From assembly GCA_013399695.1 (NCBI GenBank), contig VXAU01002492.1:1065854-1129853 (forward strand): DNA of 64,000 nt, in the 5' to 3' direction. Shown in pieces: positions 25,530-38,960 of the stretch; positions within the stretch are counted from its first letter, which is position 1; every line of letters starts with the position of its first letter. Under the pieces are notes generated by a model that had not been told where the DNA came from, did not search any database, and saw only the letters and a program-made list of their open reading frames with translations. Source of the stretch: Formicarius rufipectus. Lineage: Eukaryota; Chordata; Aves; Passeriformes; Formicariidae. The position numbers and the translations under genes are program-made.

Positions 25530-28500
25530 AAACACCTTTACTTTGGGTGAATAACTGGTTGCATCCTCGGTTATGCATATTAATTCAGACACTGTTAAAA
25601 CTGCAAAGTTAAAAATCAAGTGTATCCACACAAATTCTTTCTAGGGGTCCGTTGGAAAATTCACACTCCTTTGTGCTTAAATCCTGAAATGTCTGTATTC
25701 ATTACAATACTAGAAAAATCTGAATCTGGTTATAGTTGGCATTTTTCAAACAACCCAAATCTAAAGACAGACATGTCTTTCTGAATAGGACAGACATTTT
25801 GGCATATCCAAGATCCTCACTGAAGAGAAGATTGTTCTAGGTGTTGTACATATGGAAAAATAAATGCAGCTGGTCCATATATATGCTGGCCTCGTCCAGT
25901 TGTATGAGGAAAACTGTCTGTGTGAAACATTAAACTGGGATCAGTTGTGCTGGAACACTGTCTGCCAGGGTTGAAATTACTGGAATAATGAACAGGAAGT
26001 GAAAGGAAAGCATTGTATCAGTTCATGTATACTGAGAATATTTAAGGGTCTCTAAAACCGGTATCTTTCCAGGGCCAGCTCTTGTAATGGCTCAAAGCAA
26101 ATGATCTGGGCTGTAACCTGTATGTGCAAATAATCAGCGAGCAAAGTAAAATTCATGTTAGCTGTCTGGAAGCTGCACTTTGTGGAGCCACACAAATGAT
26201 GAGCATCCAGTTGTTTCCTGCAAAGGAAGAGATGTGTGTGTACAGACACTAGTTAGCACTGCAACTCAGTGACACCTGGCTTAACCTGAGCTTCAAAGTT
26301 CTGGATAAAAAGCCAGACATGTGGCATAATTTGGTAACTTTCTGTGACCTAATGTTTCAGAGTGTTGGATATTCTGTTCTCGTACTAAGGAAAGGTCCAA
26401 GTATTTGGGGGCTGAGTTATTCTCAAGCACAGAGTGTGGATGGGCTCCCACCCACTGTAACTGCACCAGCTGGGAACAGAAATGTCACAATGACTCTCAT
26501 TTTACCTTTCTCTTTTGCATTTCTGGCTGTGCTCAAAGGAGTTTTTGTCAGAAAGCTCACCTTGCCAGGAAGATGAAAAACAGAGAGCAGGAAGTAGGGG
26601 AGGCATTTTATGGCATGGCCTTCAGCCCTGTATTTTTGAAAGGATTTTTCCTGCAATTTATGTCAGTTTGAGTTAGAAGTATGTGTTAGTTCTGCCCTTG
26701 AGATGTGGTGCAAGTCCTGATGATGGCAAATATTCATCTCTGGCAAACATTTCGCTGAAATGAGGGAGTGACAATTTATTAAAACTAATTTCCAAAGTCA
26801 CATCCAGATCTCTTCCCATCCATTCAGCAGAACCTGCAGTAGTTTCAGATAAGTACCAATACACAAACCCTTTTAGCATTATTGCTCTTTTCACTGGGGG
26901 GACACCGTAATGAAACAAATGGATTTTTAAAGATGTGCATTACAAAGAGTACAGTAGTATTGGTGGGATAGCCTGAGAGGAGGGACGGGTTATTAAATTA
27001 ATAACACCGGCTAATTGCATCAGCTGCTTTCTCTTGAATACCTTCCTAATATGATACAAGATTTAGCAACGGGTCTCAGGGCAGTGTTCTCTGTTCATCT
27101 CACATTTAGTGTGTCTGTAGAGCAGATGTTGCTGGAGGTAGAGAGCTCATCTATCTTTAAGCTGGGATCCCTGTAGATGACCTAAGGAGCAGCACTGAGC
27201 TCAGGACGGGAGAACCACTCAAGGCTGTCCCTAAATCCTCACACAGGTCTCACAGTGCCCACCAAATTCCCTGCTGCCTCTGCTAAACTGTGACTGACCC
27301 CCCAGACTCTGCAGCTTCAAACCATCCTCTCAGGTATGTATATATTATGACACAGTACATTTCACTCTATATTATGATGCAGGAATGACTGTCAAACATC
27401 AGAGAAACTACATGCTTGGAAGGTTTTTCCAGTGGAAATCATGTGCTGGAAAGAAATTTGTTTTATTGCTGCCAGTAGTTAAAAATCTGCCATCAGTTTG
27501 GAAGGGACATAAATATGTTTCTGAGGGAATATAGTTCTCCAGATGACGCCAAAAGACCCATTTTAAGGCTTTTTTTTTTTTTTTAAAGACACTTGTAGAA
27601 ACCCATGCAGGAGATAGTAACAGTGATGATAAGATGGCATGAAAATTGTTTTTCTTATGTGGCAACATATTGCATTTTTATACATGTGGGGATACAGTTT
27701 GACATGATCCATTTGGCCACCTCCATTAGCAGCCTAGCATGGCAACAGGAAAATGAAACACTGCAAATAGGAGATGAAAGATAAAACAGTAGGTAACTCC
27801 TGATAAGCATATTATGGCTCATCCATCTTGGGCAAACCCGAGTTTATGAACTTTCCTTCAGCAGCAGGGGCATAAGTGCTGTGACTAATAATAACATAAG
27901 TTGAGTCCAATTGCTCCTTCCACAGAAGAGATATAATTCAAAATTATCTGAACCGATGAACCTGCTTCACATTGCATTCATTTTCCAAAGGACTTTTTGA
28001 AAAGCCACATCCTGGACCTGAACATTATCATCTTCAGCCACTAATCTCCATTTCAAAAGCTCCTACCTGAACAGCACAGGATCATCAACGTAATTATTGT
28101 ATATATATTTCTATTGACACTCTTTAGGCTTTTTTTCAGCAAGTGGATTTAAGCAAAGTGTACATTGTCAAGGTTGTTACCTCTTTGGTTACTGAGAGGT
28201 GTGTAATGGTTCTTCTCAAAGAAGAACAAAAGAACAATCTCTTTGCTCTCCTGTCCTTCTGGAGGGACACACATATACCTACAGAACATTTTTTAAAGTG
28301 GATTTTCTTGCTGGAGATATAATTAACATGTCACTGAACTGTCCTTGGTGTGTCCCTTGAACTTGCAATGCGTCACATGAGATAAACTCAGAGTGTCACC
28401 TGAATGATTGCGAGGCTGTATTGTGTGACATTTTAAATTGAGAAGGCTGAATGTGTGTGGATGACTTTTTTTTTTTTCTCCTTTGGAAGAAGAAACAAAA

Positions 28501-31500
28501 ATCAATTTGCAAGCAGCAAATATTTTCCTTCATAGTGAGGACACCTCTGGCCTTAATTTGGGCAGCTGGCCAGACAGCAGCTACTAGCTGAGATTTATAG
28601 CTGCACTTTAATTTCCTCCAGTAGCATGCACACAGATTATCCTGTGTGAGCACACATTCTGTTCCTGTGGGGAACCACGGGGCAGTTAATTGGGCATGGC
28701 ATTTGGAGGCAGGAGAGCTGGTCTTAGCTCTGAATCTGAGACTGTCACTTCGGGAAAGGCACTTTGAGTGTCTGGACTAGAGGCACTAATATCACTGTGC
28801 CTTACCTATAAATGAGCAATTAAAAAGCATTAACATCAAATAACTGTGGCCAGCAATTTCAGTGTAGATGTATCATCTCCTGAATATAGCTAATTATTAT
28901 CCCAGTGTCAGACTTTGCCTCTTCCCCTTTTTACTTTCATTGGCTCTGTCATTTTCTAGTTGTATTTGGATGTTCTGAATCATCTTCTGTTAAACTCAAT
29001 TTTCAAGTAGATCTGTACAGTAAATCTTGTAACATTTTGAAGACATTCTGGTCTTGGAGAGCTGGGCCAGATGCATTTTCTGCCAGGGCAGATCACAGTA
29101 CAGGATTAGGGCCATACTTTGTGCAGCACACCTAAATTGGAAAAGGATGCTCCCTCAAAGTGCTCTGAGGGGAGTTTATTGTCTGCTTAACTGCAGGGTT
29201 TAATGTCTTCATATACTGCCAGTCTTATTATGGTAAGAGGAAAAAAAAATAAAAAGAAAGCATCATTAGAATAGAAATAAATATTCAGTGGGAATTTTCC
29301 TTAGAAGAAAGAATGTAATTAGTTGACAATTTTGATGCCAGAATAAAGGACAAAGTGCAAACTGAAGATAGGAGAAAAATTCCATCCCCCTCTGTGACTT
29401 ATGTTTTTAAGAAGATTTTCTGTAAGTCCTATTTCATTTTCCTCTGTGTCTTATGAACAAGGTTCTATTATAGGTCAAAGCCAGTGAATAGTGCTTAAAG
29501 ATTGTGAAACAAGAAAATCAAGGACATAATCATTTATTAGAGCTTTTTAGTGGCATTTCTCACTTGGCTGCTGGTTCCTCATGCATTCACCTCTGTTGTG
29601 AGCTTAGTCTTTGTTTTGGAAAGGACTCATTTGCTTCCTCAAGTTTTCTTTGTGCCCTTTTATTATACTGGATTTCTCTACAGCAAAAAAACCCTCTTGC
29701 CCACACTACAGACACCGCCCTTTGAAGAAACTGCAACTTGAGCAGGTACTGAGTGTGTTTGCTTTACCTTTTCCTACCCTGTAAACCAAGAGCATCTCAA
29801 AATACCACCTTTGTGAAGCTGTTCCAAATCTGAATGGTTTATCCAGCAATGTTTCACGGCTGGTTATCAGGTACCTCCTGGATACTCCTAGAAGAACCCA
29901 ATAAAAAGCAGTTTTGCAAGGTGGTTCTTCCTCGTGTTTGCCTAGAGACCCATCAAAACTGGCTGATATAACTCTCCTGAGTTGATGTTGTTCCAAAATA
30001 TGTGCTTTACTAAGGAGGTTTGGTTAAACATTTTCCTCAAAACAACTTGCAAAGGTTTGATTTTCTCACAGTAATTCACGTCTGAAAGATGCCCACCTTC
30101 CATATAAAATAAATTCTGTCCCATGGGAAAATAAACAGTCATCAAGACTTGCTTTTCAAAATATTTTTTCCATTGAGTTGATATTTATTATCTTTAAATT
30201 TCATTGGGGAGAATAAAAAAAATTAATTTCCATTGAAATTGAATACCAAGGGTGCCTTTTAAGCATAAAGGATCTGATTTGATGTCAGTGGTTTACATCA
30301 GAGAACTGGACTATCAGTTATCTTTTTGCCTGGATAAATACTGTGCTTTGAGAGCTCTGAGGAATGTGGGACATAAGCAATAGTATTGGAATAATAATAG
30401 GGAAATTTCAGGGAAGAAAGAAAAATGATTTTATGAGATTTTAATGGGAAAACTCCAGACATGTTTATCACAACTCTCAGTGGAAACCCCTGTGCTCATT
30501 CAGTTTGTTGTTATAATTCCAAAGTTCCATGATGAAATCTGATAAAGTCCCATTAACTCAATGAGGATTTCAGACATGGTTTATTGGGGGACATAAACTG
30601 GTGTGGGAGAGTTGTCACATAAGGTGCACTTTTTTTTGCCTATGCTCTGATGATCACTGAAGCCCCAAAGTGATCCAATGCCAGAAAGAATGCAGCTGTG
30701 TCAGAGGCAAACTCTCCTGCTCACAAAATGTTCTTTGCACAGATTCAGCATGTCCTTGCCTGATTCAAACCCTCCCTGATCTGTGCACTGCAAAATTACA
30801 TATTCACACAATACTTTCTATTGATTTAAAATCTACCTTGCCAGGAACTACAATCCACTATTTTCATTGTAATTGTTCTATTTTTCTAAACTTGTATGCA
30901 TTGTTGAAAATTAAGTGAAACTGGAATAAATGGCTTTGTCAACTCCCCAATCCTTAAGTAAGTTTAATGCTCACCACCTCCACAGGTATTCAATATCACT
31001 AGATATTTTACCTTGCATAATCACTGATGGACATTGATTTTGTCTTTGCTCTTCACAGCACAGCAAAATTAATGTGAAAGTCAGAGTTAAATGAGTCCCA
31101 GTGCTGTCCTCCACTCTGCTGAGAGTACCTTTCAGATACTGAAGAACTGGCAACCAGTTCGAACCTACAGTGTCTTGTATTGCAACAATTAATGGATGTG
31201 AATAGTCCTCACAGGGGGGATTCAGGTTACCTTTGAATCAACTTTAGAGGTTAGACTCCTGCAGCAGACAATGAGGTTAATGTATGGTACTTTATGAACT
31301 GAATAATTCTCCTCTTTAAATTAAATAAAAAACTTTGGTTCTTCTAATTTCCTTTCTTGAAATTATTCTGAGTCACTTGCAAAAGGGCTAGCAATGAGAA
31401 GTCAGATTTTTATAAAGTTTAGGGTCAGAAAATCATTTTGTACCTAATAGTCTGTTTTTCTAATATGAATGAAGGGATTGGCAAAGCAATACTCAGTCCT

Positions 31501-31599
31501 CTATTTTTTCCTCTCAGTCTAGAACAGATGTGCAGCCTTCATTTAGGTCCTAATCACATCATACTGCACAAAATCTGAGGCCAAGGTTAGGCATGTGGG
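25530..31599. other. Non-coding AT-rich stretch
   Basis: No gene or named repeat was found. Short mononucleotide runs occur at about 27570-27584 (T15) and 28469-28481 (T13). A short cysteine-rich frame at 30670-30918 opens only from GTG and has no flanking coding signal, so I do not call it. Confidence 0.6.
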
Positions 31600-32080
31600 A
31601 ACTGCAGGCAAATGCATCAGGAGCCACAAGCAGGTAACTGAGAGCAACATGTGGTTGACAGCTTTGGAGTCAAAGTCATGGTACACAAAGGTGTGTTATG
31701 GGACAAACTTCTGCTTTGCTTCTCTGCTGTAGTGGTGGATGGGTTGGCATTATAGCCACTGCAGGGGGTTTCCTGAGAACAAAGCACAATGCCAGCAGCA
31801 ATGCTTGTAGGATGCCTTACACTGCTCTGTGGAGAGCACCAGTGTTGGGAGGAAGGGGTGAAAAATAGGAGCCTGGCCAGGAGGGTTGAAAATTGCTCAA
31901 GTGACCTTGCAGCAACTCCTGAGAACCTCTTTTGAACAGGACCCAGTGGTGCTCTGGAATGGACCAAGTTTAAGGTGTCGCCGCCTCCACTTCTGTGCCT
32001 CTTCCCCGGGGTTGCTTTGGGGATCCCCTGGTTCATGAGGTAACAGAAATAAATTCACTCTTGCTGTTCTAGCTGTGAGT
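31600..32080 (+). mobile_element. Possible decayed LTR-like segment (tentative)
   Basis: This roughly 480-base stretch is more GC-rich than its neighbours and is open in several minus frames. Near its end come a short GC-rich patch ('ggtgtcgccgcctccac', 'cttccccggggttgc') and then an AATAAA hexamer at about 32048-32053. That order, GC-rich body then polyadenylation signal, is how a retroviral LTR ends. I cannot see a clean TG...CA pair, a target-site duplication or a second copy in the window. An old untranslated exon or random sequence would look similar. Confidence 0.22.
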
Positions 32081-32135
32081 TTATGGCTGCTTTGGTTACC
32101 TGCCTGTCTCAACTCACACAGCAGGTCATCACATG

Positions 32136-32153
32136 CTAATTAATATTAATTAG
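32136..32153. repeat. 18-bp perfect AT-rich palindrome
   Basis: The sequence CTAATTAATATTAATTAG equals its own reverse complement. It contains two TAATTA cores, the preferred core of many homeodomain proteins, in mirror arrangement. A palindrome of this length can arise by chance in AT-rich DNA, so a regulatory role is only a possibility. Confidence 0.9.
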
Positions 32154-32154
32154 G

Positions 32155-32182
32155 TAGGTACAGAGGGGTAGGTACAGAGGGG
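32155..32182 (+). repeat. Two-copy 14-bp tandem repeat
   Basis: The unit TAGGTACAGAGGGG occurs twice in a row without mismatch, directly beside the palindrome at 32136-32153. It is probably a small replication-slippage duplication. Confidence 0.95.
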
Positions 32183-33335
32183 TGCATGTGTGCAAAGAGC
32201 TGTTCTGCCTTGTGTCCACACAGATGCTCCAGGGAATGGTGAAAAGGGTGGACAGGGTGCTTAGGACTGATTCCCAGTATTGCCAGACACAGCAGGTCAA
32301 AAATTATAAATCACCTCTCCAAAGACAATGAACTGTAGAAGGAAGGAAGGCAGAATGGTCTTAGGTTTTGAGGCTCCTCTCTACTTTGTCAGCACTTCAG
32401 AACATGAGATAGTTTCAACTCAAGCAATTGATTTTTAGGGTGTACAAAAGAGCATACAAAAATGCAGTTCAAATAGAGCCAAGCTCTCTGACTTCATGGT
32501 CCACACAGCAAAACCTGCACAGGGAAGTCAAGTTACTTCAACCTGTGTGCTTCTTTGAGCTGAGATTTTCTTCCCAGTGGCCTGTCTGGGCTCGTATTTT
32601 GGATCTGTGCTGATCACAGGGCTGATGACAGAGATGCTTCTGTTCTTGCTGAGCAGGGATTACACAGAGCCAAGGTCTCTTCTGCTCTTTGTACCGCAGG
32701 CTGGGGAGGAAGTTTGGGATGCGTGGAATGCAGGGAGGAGACACAGCTGGGACAGCTGATCCCAACTGACCAAAGGGATATTGTACATCATGCCCAGTAT
32801 ACAAAGTGGGGGAAGAATGAGGGATGGGGGAATGGCTGAACTCCTGCCTGCCCGTGGGAAGCAGGGAATTAATTCCTTGTTTTGCTGTGCTTGTGTGCAT
32901 GGCTTTTACTTTCCCCTCTTAATCTGTCTTTATTTCAAACCATGAATTTTGGAGCTTTTACCCTTCTGATTCTGCCTCTGATCCCGCTGGTGGGGGAGGG
33001 AGGCAGTGGCTGTGCAGGGCTTGGCTGCTGGCTGGGGGCAAACCTCGACAACCCAGGAAGAAAACAACAGAAATGAAAAAGAAGAAAAGGAGGGAAGAAA
33101 GGTGACAGGGTTTGGCACTGCAGCTCTTGCAGCAGGTCATCTTTGATTCTGCTTTCTCTGGCTTCATGGGGCTCAGGGGTTTTCTTTGCTATTATCGAAG
33201 AACTAGTCCTTATATAAAAGCAGTGGCTCAGGGTGGAGCAAGAACTCTTGGAAGGACTTTTATCCAGCACAGGAGGCAACCTCAGTTCTGAGAGGGAAAC
33301 CTCTTTTGCAGGAAAAAATCAATTCTATAAAAGAC

Positions 33336-33521
33336 AGAGAGAAAAAAAGAAAAAAAGAAAGCAAGAAAGAAAAGAAAAAGAAAAAGAAAAAAAAGAAAAA
33401 GAAAAAGAAAAAGAAAAATAAAAAGAAAAAGAAAAAGAAAAAGAAAAAGAAAAAGAAAAAGAAAAAGAAAAAGAAAAAGAAAAAGAAAAAGAAAAAGAAA
33501 AAGAAAAAGAAAAAGAAAAAG
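33336..33521 (+). repeat. Polypurine tract ending in (AAAAAG)17
   Basis: About 186 bases are all purine apart from one C at 33362 and one T at 33419. The last part, 33420-33521, is 17 perfect copies of AAAAAG, and the earlier part is an irregular mix of A runs with G. Long open frames across this tract on both strands (poly-Lys/Glu on plus, poly-Phe/Leu on minus) are products of the repeat and are not genes. Such tracts are length-unstable and can form triplex DNA. Its exact length in the assembly should be treated with care. Confidence 0.97.
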
Positions 33522-36500
33522 TCCAGAGACATTTTCAGATTCAGACACAGTTTTGTAGCCTTGATTGAAAGGTTTATTGAAATGCTGGTCCTGAGAGATC
33601 AGTGCATTTCAGTGTGAGATCATTAAGACACACCACTGCAGAAAATATCCTCCCTGCAGGAAGCACAGTGAGCACCAGAAAGAGTTCATGGGATATAAAC
33701 TCTGCTTTCAAACTTCAGTTGCTGTTCCTGAAAACTTCATACTTTGCCAGAAACTAATATGAGGTGACAGATTAATTCAGGTACTGATTTCTGCCAGCTG
33801 CCTGCATGAAGGAGGCAGAACTCAGCACCATACCCAGCTTCCAAAGTTCCACTGAATCTCTCTCTCTTTTTAAACTTTTTAGTTTTCAAACTTCTCTACA
33901 AGTAAATGATTGGAAAGTTAGTGATATGTGCAAAGAACATTTTTTCAATTAGCGATGCCCATTAGTTGGATGAGTATGAAGGGCTGATATTTTTCCCCCT
34001 GAATTAGCAGGTACACATGTGGAATTTGGGCTATAAATCACTACTTAATAATTCACTAGAAAATAAATAGGATATAAAAGATAATTAGAGATTTGTACCA
34101 CTTGCCTTCACCTTAATTATGAATGAAGGATATTTGGCATTGTCTGCAGGACTGTTAAATTTTGTTATATTGAGATGGGTCTGGAAAAGGAAGATACAGC
34201 AAAGTCATTTTATGAGGGAATATAGCTTCTGGCAGAGTGAGTCTTGTACATCATTGCAGGAGAGGTATCCAACAGTTATGATCTTAAAATCTAAATGCAA
34301 TGTGCTGGACCAAGAATGAGGAACAGGTTTGTTTTGCTATTTCAGTAATGACCTGTTGCCTGGCTCACAGAAACACATATGCCAGCCAATTTCACTGGAA
34401 CAAAATTAATATTATATCTCCCTCCTGTAATAATAGTTAACTTTGGCGAGCAGAAACAGTTGGATATTCTTTTCTGTTCTAGGATTTGCTGGAGATACCT
34501 GGAGATATAGTTTATACCAACCATTTAAATTCACAATAGATTTGAATACTCTGCTGTAACATAAGCCAGCACAGTAAGAAACACAACTTTTTTTCTTGCC
34601 TAGGTTTTGTTAACTCTAAAAAAAAGGGCCAGACTTTCAGCCCTGCTCTGTTCCCTCTGCTGCTATTAAGCAGCCAGGTAAGAATTCCCCTGGCATAGGT
34701 GAGGTTCTACATGAAAGCAGGAGAGTTGCCTGTGTTCTACACTTCTTCTGTTGCTGGTCATATCCTCTCCCAGCTCAGGAGGTACCATAGGACACATGTC
34801 AACAAACCAAACAAGCTTATTGTACCTCATCAGGCTGGAATTACTTCACTGGTGACTTATTGCCTGAAGAAATTAAAAAAGAAAAATTCAAAGAGCCTTC
34901 CCTTGGAAAAGCCAAAACAACCCTACCTACTCCAAGGATCAGAGACCACAAAGGAATGTAGGTGCCATGAGTTGTCTGGGGTGTAGTGAGATCTGCAAGT
35001 GTGCTGGTGTCATTTATATAAGTTACTGTGACTGTGAACTTTCAGTCCAGAATTCATCACTATTTGTTATCCAGGGTGGAACAGAAATAAAAACTTCAAT
35101 TCTTCTGCAGTCACAGCTACACTTCCTGTAAATAGTGGCTGTGAGGGGCAGAAAAAAAAACCCCAAATTTTCTACTGTAGGTCTGTGTTCAGTAACTCAT
35201 TGTCTGCTTTCCTTTAGTTCAGGAGATTTAGAACTCCTTTAGCTCTGCGTGTTTGTGGCCATGCTCCTCCAATCACACAGAGTCTGACAAACACAATAAA
35301 CATCTGAAAATGCCCGTTTTTCAGGTGTTGGCTACTTCAGTAAAAGGCCAGACCTTTGAAGTGAGCCTGGTGATGGGGAGCCAGTGGCAGATGGAGGATC
35401 TGGAATGTTGGACTGTCTTTCACTGTTGCTGCATCAGAAATAGCCCACTGAACTCCAATTTAGCTGCAGTTTTCCCAAGAACTTTGGATTAGACCCAAAC
35501 AGACTGAATTAGAGTGTATCAGCCTGGAACAAAGACAAGCCAGGCCATCATCTGAGAAGATTAAGAAGAGCCTTTCCGCTGGCTGGAGATGAAGAATTTT
35601 CTTCTGCTGATTTTGACACTACAAAGGCAGCGTGATGCTCAGCATGAAGCAGCACCAATTGCTGCTTTACCTGCAACATCCTGAATGGGTGAACAGTGAA
35701 ACTATGCACAGGTTCTTTAAAACACATTATTTCTGTCAGGCTCTGATTCACTTAGCTTTTCCTGATGTTTTTCACTTATTTATGACTCAGACTGATGTCT
35801 AGTCTTCGTTGAAGTGGCACAGTCAGAGCTGAATAAGAAAAAAAAAACCAAAAACATGAGTGGCCTGTCAAACACATGTTGGCAGTTGCTTTCACAGTAT
35901 CCCTGGATGATTCTACAGGGATGTCAAGTAAGAGTAGTGGCAGGATTGAGCCATGGCAGTTCTGCTTGTCAGGGCAGAGAGTGGGCTTTGGAGTGATAGA
36001 AATGATAGACAATCTGCTGATCACACTGCTGATGTCTTAATGCAGGCAGTGAACAATCCCCAGGTATTGCCATTAACTGAAGAATTAACTTCCTACACTG
36101 AGGAATGTATCTGCCACCTAAAACACAAGTAAATATTTTATTCTTGTGGGATAATGTGATGAGCCCTACTTTCATTACAGGATGTGGAAATACTAAAAGA
36201 AATTCAGAGACAATTGTCTGCTAAGGCAAACAAAAATCATGCTGACAAATAACAGGCTCTAAACCTCCAGCTCGGTTTTCATTGCAGCTACAAACATAAT
36301 AGTAATGCATTTTAGAATCTGTGAACTTGTAAGTGTGTATTATAACAGCTGGGATGTAGGAATAGCAGAATGCCACAAGAAATTATCTCCTGAAGCCTCT
36401 TAATACATATTTAGAATAATAGATCTCAATTTATGCAAGGTTCTTAAGCATTCCTACTAATTGCAAGCATACTAGTAGTCCCACTGCTTTCAGCTGGTGA

Positions 36501-38851
36501 TTATCATTAAGCACATGCTTAAGTAACTTGCAAAATTAAGGTTTCAAGAGAGGTCTGCTGAGTTAGATATGCTCAGTTATGATCTCAGACTTTAATATTC
36601 TTTCCCAAATCCATCTAGATTTATAATCATTTTGAAGTTTTTTTCCCCCTCATTGCAAGTGAAATATCAAAGTGATAAAAAGATATCTTTTTGAAAGAGA
36701 GATCTAGGTATACACAGGCTGTTTGAGATGTAGATTGAGTGTATGATCTTGCTTCTTCCACTTGATACCCCTAACTCCCACAAGATATTGCTGGTTCATA
36801 CCAACTCTCCTCCTGAGTTTTCCCTGTGGTAGTCAGTTTTCACTGAGGCAGAGAAAGATTTCAGGTCTTCGTCGCTTTTTCTTCTGAGACTCAATGAATG
36901 CTGTGTTTACAGGGGCTGTTTTGTTTTAACATCTTTGTACTTCTCAGCTTTGGCACTGATTTTCCCCAGATAAGGGCTGAAGGGCCCTGGGCCTTTGCAC
37001 ATCTCAGTCAACGTGCCTTGATGGTGGAGTGGGGGTGTGTGTGTCTACACTGGTCAGTTAACAAGCCCAAAAGTTAGTGTAAAGGTGTGCATGGATTCTG
37101 GTTACTCACTAGCTAAATCAAACAATAATGAAGGTCTTCACTCTTTTCTTCTGAGACTTTTTGTCATAATGACTTAAAGACCCAACAGAACCCCTGAGAG
37201 TTACCTATATATCATTTCCCCTGCTCTGATTTGTTTCACACGAAAAACTCAGCAGGAGGTCCTAACAAGTCAGCAGCTTTCAAGAAGCGACACCTTGATT
37301 TCTATGAGGCAGAGCATTGTAAAGCAATCCATTCCCATGTTTCAGGGCTGCATGTGCCTCTGCTGGTCATGTACCTGCTCTGGAACAACCTTTCTCATGG
37401 CTTCAGCTGGGGAAGGTAACTCCAGACAGCATCAGCTCTTCCAGCTAAGTCCTCACACCTCTGGTCTGCAGTGCTCTTGCCAGACATTAGAGCAGGTCAT
37501 ATATCATGTGGATTTGTTACTCTGCCCTTCATCCAGTCCTTGCTTTCCCTTTGCTTTCATAGGTGACCTTGCAGTTTGCAGATGAGGCTTCTGAGCAAAA
37601 CACAGGGTGAAAAGTAAGAGAAAAGAAGGCAGCAGAGCCCAGGCAAGGACATGAGAGAAAACTATACTGGAGAAGATAAGGCTTATTAGCAGTCCACATG
37701 TGTAAAGCCTTATTTCATAGAATAAACAAGACACCTGTTGAAAGTCTTCCTTTTGACCACTGGTGTGACTGCAGGGTGACAAGGGGAATTCAAGTGCATC
37801 CCTCTAGCAAGACCCTGTACTACATGGGTTCAATTCCATTATGAAATAATCAAGGGGAGAAATACACCCCACATCACAAATCTCCTATAAGGGATAAGTA
37901 TTTAACATGCTTCTCCCAAAGCAGGCATTTTACCTTGCAACCCCAGCAGAGGTGGCTTTCCATTTACAGCCCCTGCAAGACTGTGCTCTCCTTCTCCCCA
38001 TGTAGAAGGTGCTCTCTCTGCTTTTAGTACTCTGCAAGGAGAGCTGTGACAGCTCAGCTGGATGGGATAGACCTGATTATATAGCTCCTCTTTGTCCTGG
38101 TAGGTGAGCACTTGTTTTCTCTTATAAGGGCTACACTCACACTTCATTTATGTATGCTACTTATCAAGTATTAAACATATACCTAGATTAGGGTATAGGT
38201 CTCAGAACATACTTTAAACACAGTACTGGATGCTCCAGGCAGGAGCTGTGTAGGGTTTCCCTGGAGGGGATTGTGTGCTCACCAGTAGGATGAGAGACAC
38301 TCAGATATGCCACCTGTGCCTCACCTTGAGAGGCCAGATTGCCATTCCCTTGCTGGTACTGATGAGCAATTATTTGTCCAAGAGTACTAACTGTACCAAC
38401 ATATCATCTCTAAATCTGGCAACCACCACCTGTGGGCTTCCTCTGTGCCTTCACAGACCCATGGCCTTTCTGCATTGTCACCCTGCCCAGGCTTCCTCAA
38501 TAACCCCACTCATCCTCATTAGCATCACTTTCACATTTAAACAATCCTGGGCTGACTTACCATCAGCTACAGGCAATTACAACTTCCACTTTTCTTCATT
38601 TTCCCTTTCTTGAATTCATCCTGACTATCTAGCTCCTTCTCTTGCATGACAGTCAAATTTCCTCCTCAACTGTGCTGCCAGTTTGGTTCTCAATGGATCA
38701 GAGTATCAAATAGCAAAGGTAAAAAAAATTATTCCTGAAATGGATATGGTGCTCTGGAAGGATCTGGGTGCAGTGCTGTCCAGCATACCCTGGAAATAAT
38801 TTCTTCCTCATTTTCATTTCTTTTTTTTTTCCTTTATTTTTCTTTGCTGCT
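33522..38851. other. Non-coding AT-rich stretch
   Basis: No gene, RNA or named repeat. The longest open frames are around 92-96 codons (for example 34699-34986 plus, 37295-37585 plus, 37504-37782 minus), just over 110 for 38275-38613 plus, and none shows a motif I recognise. Confidence 0.6.
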
Positions 38852-38952
38852 GGTTTTGTTTTGTTTGTTTGTTTGTTTTTTGGTTTTTGTTTTATTTTGG
38901 TTTTTGTTTGTTTGTTTGTTTTTGTTTGTTTGTTTGGTTTTTGTTTTTTTTT
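38852..38952 (+). repeat. T/G-rich (GTTT)n low-complexity tract
   Basis: About 100 bases made almost only of G and T, largely GTTT and GTTTT units with interruptions, bordered by T runs on both sides (T-rich from about 38821). The hydrophobic Phe/Leu/Val/Cys frames over it are artefacts of the repeat. Confidence 0.93.
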
Positions 38953-38960
38953 TCTCTTTT

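Larger units (their letters stand above)
32081..33335. other. Non-coding stretch with an AT-rich palindrome and a short tandem repeat
   Basis: The stretch contains an 18-bp perfect palindrome (32136-32153) immediately followed by a two-copy 14-bp tandem repeat (32155-32182). Open frames on minus at 32538-32900 and 32935-33279 (114-120 codons) have no recognisable domains. No gene is called. Confidence 0.55.

Noticed and set aside
25145..25612. 155-codon plus frame with an ATG start
   Set aside because: Its second half is the CR1 3' end at 25395-25529, and the first half has no domain or coding signature.
30670..30918. Cysteine-rich frame reading CQKECSCVRGKLSC, suggestive of a small secreted domain
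   Set aside because: It opens only from GTG, has no clear acceptor or signal peptide, and the cysteine pattern stops after about 40 residues. Chance is more likely.
33233..33617. Lysine-rich and phenylalanine-rich frames around 33.3-33.6 kb
   Set aside because: They are direct translations of the polypurine (AAAAAG) repeat.
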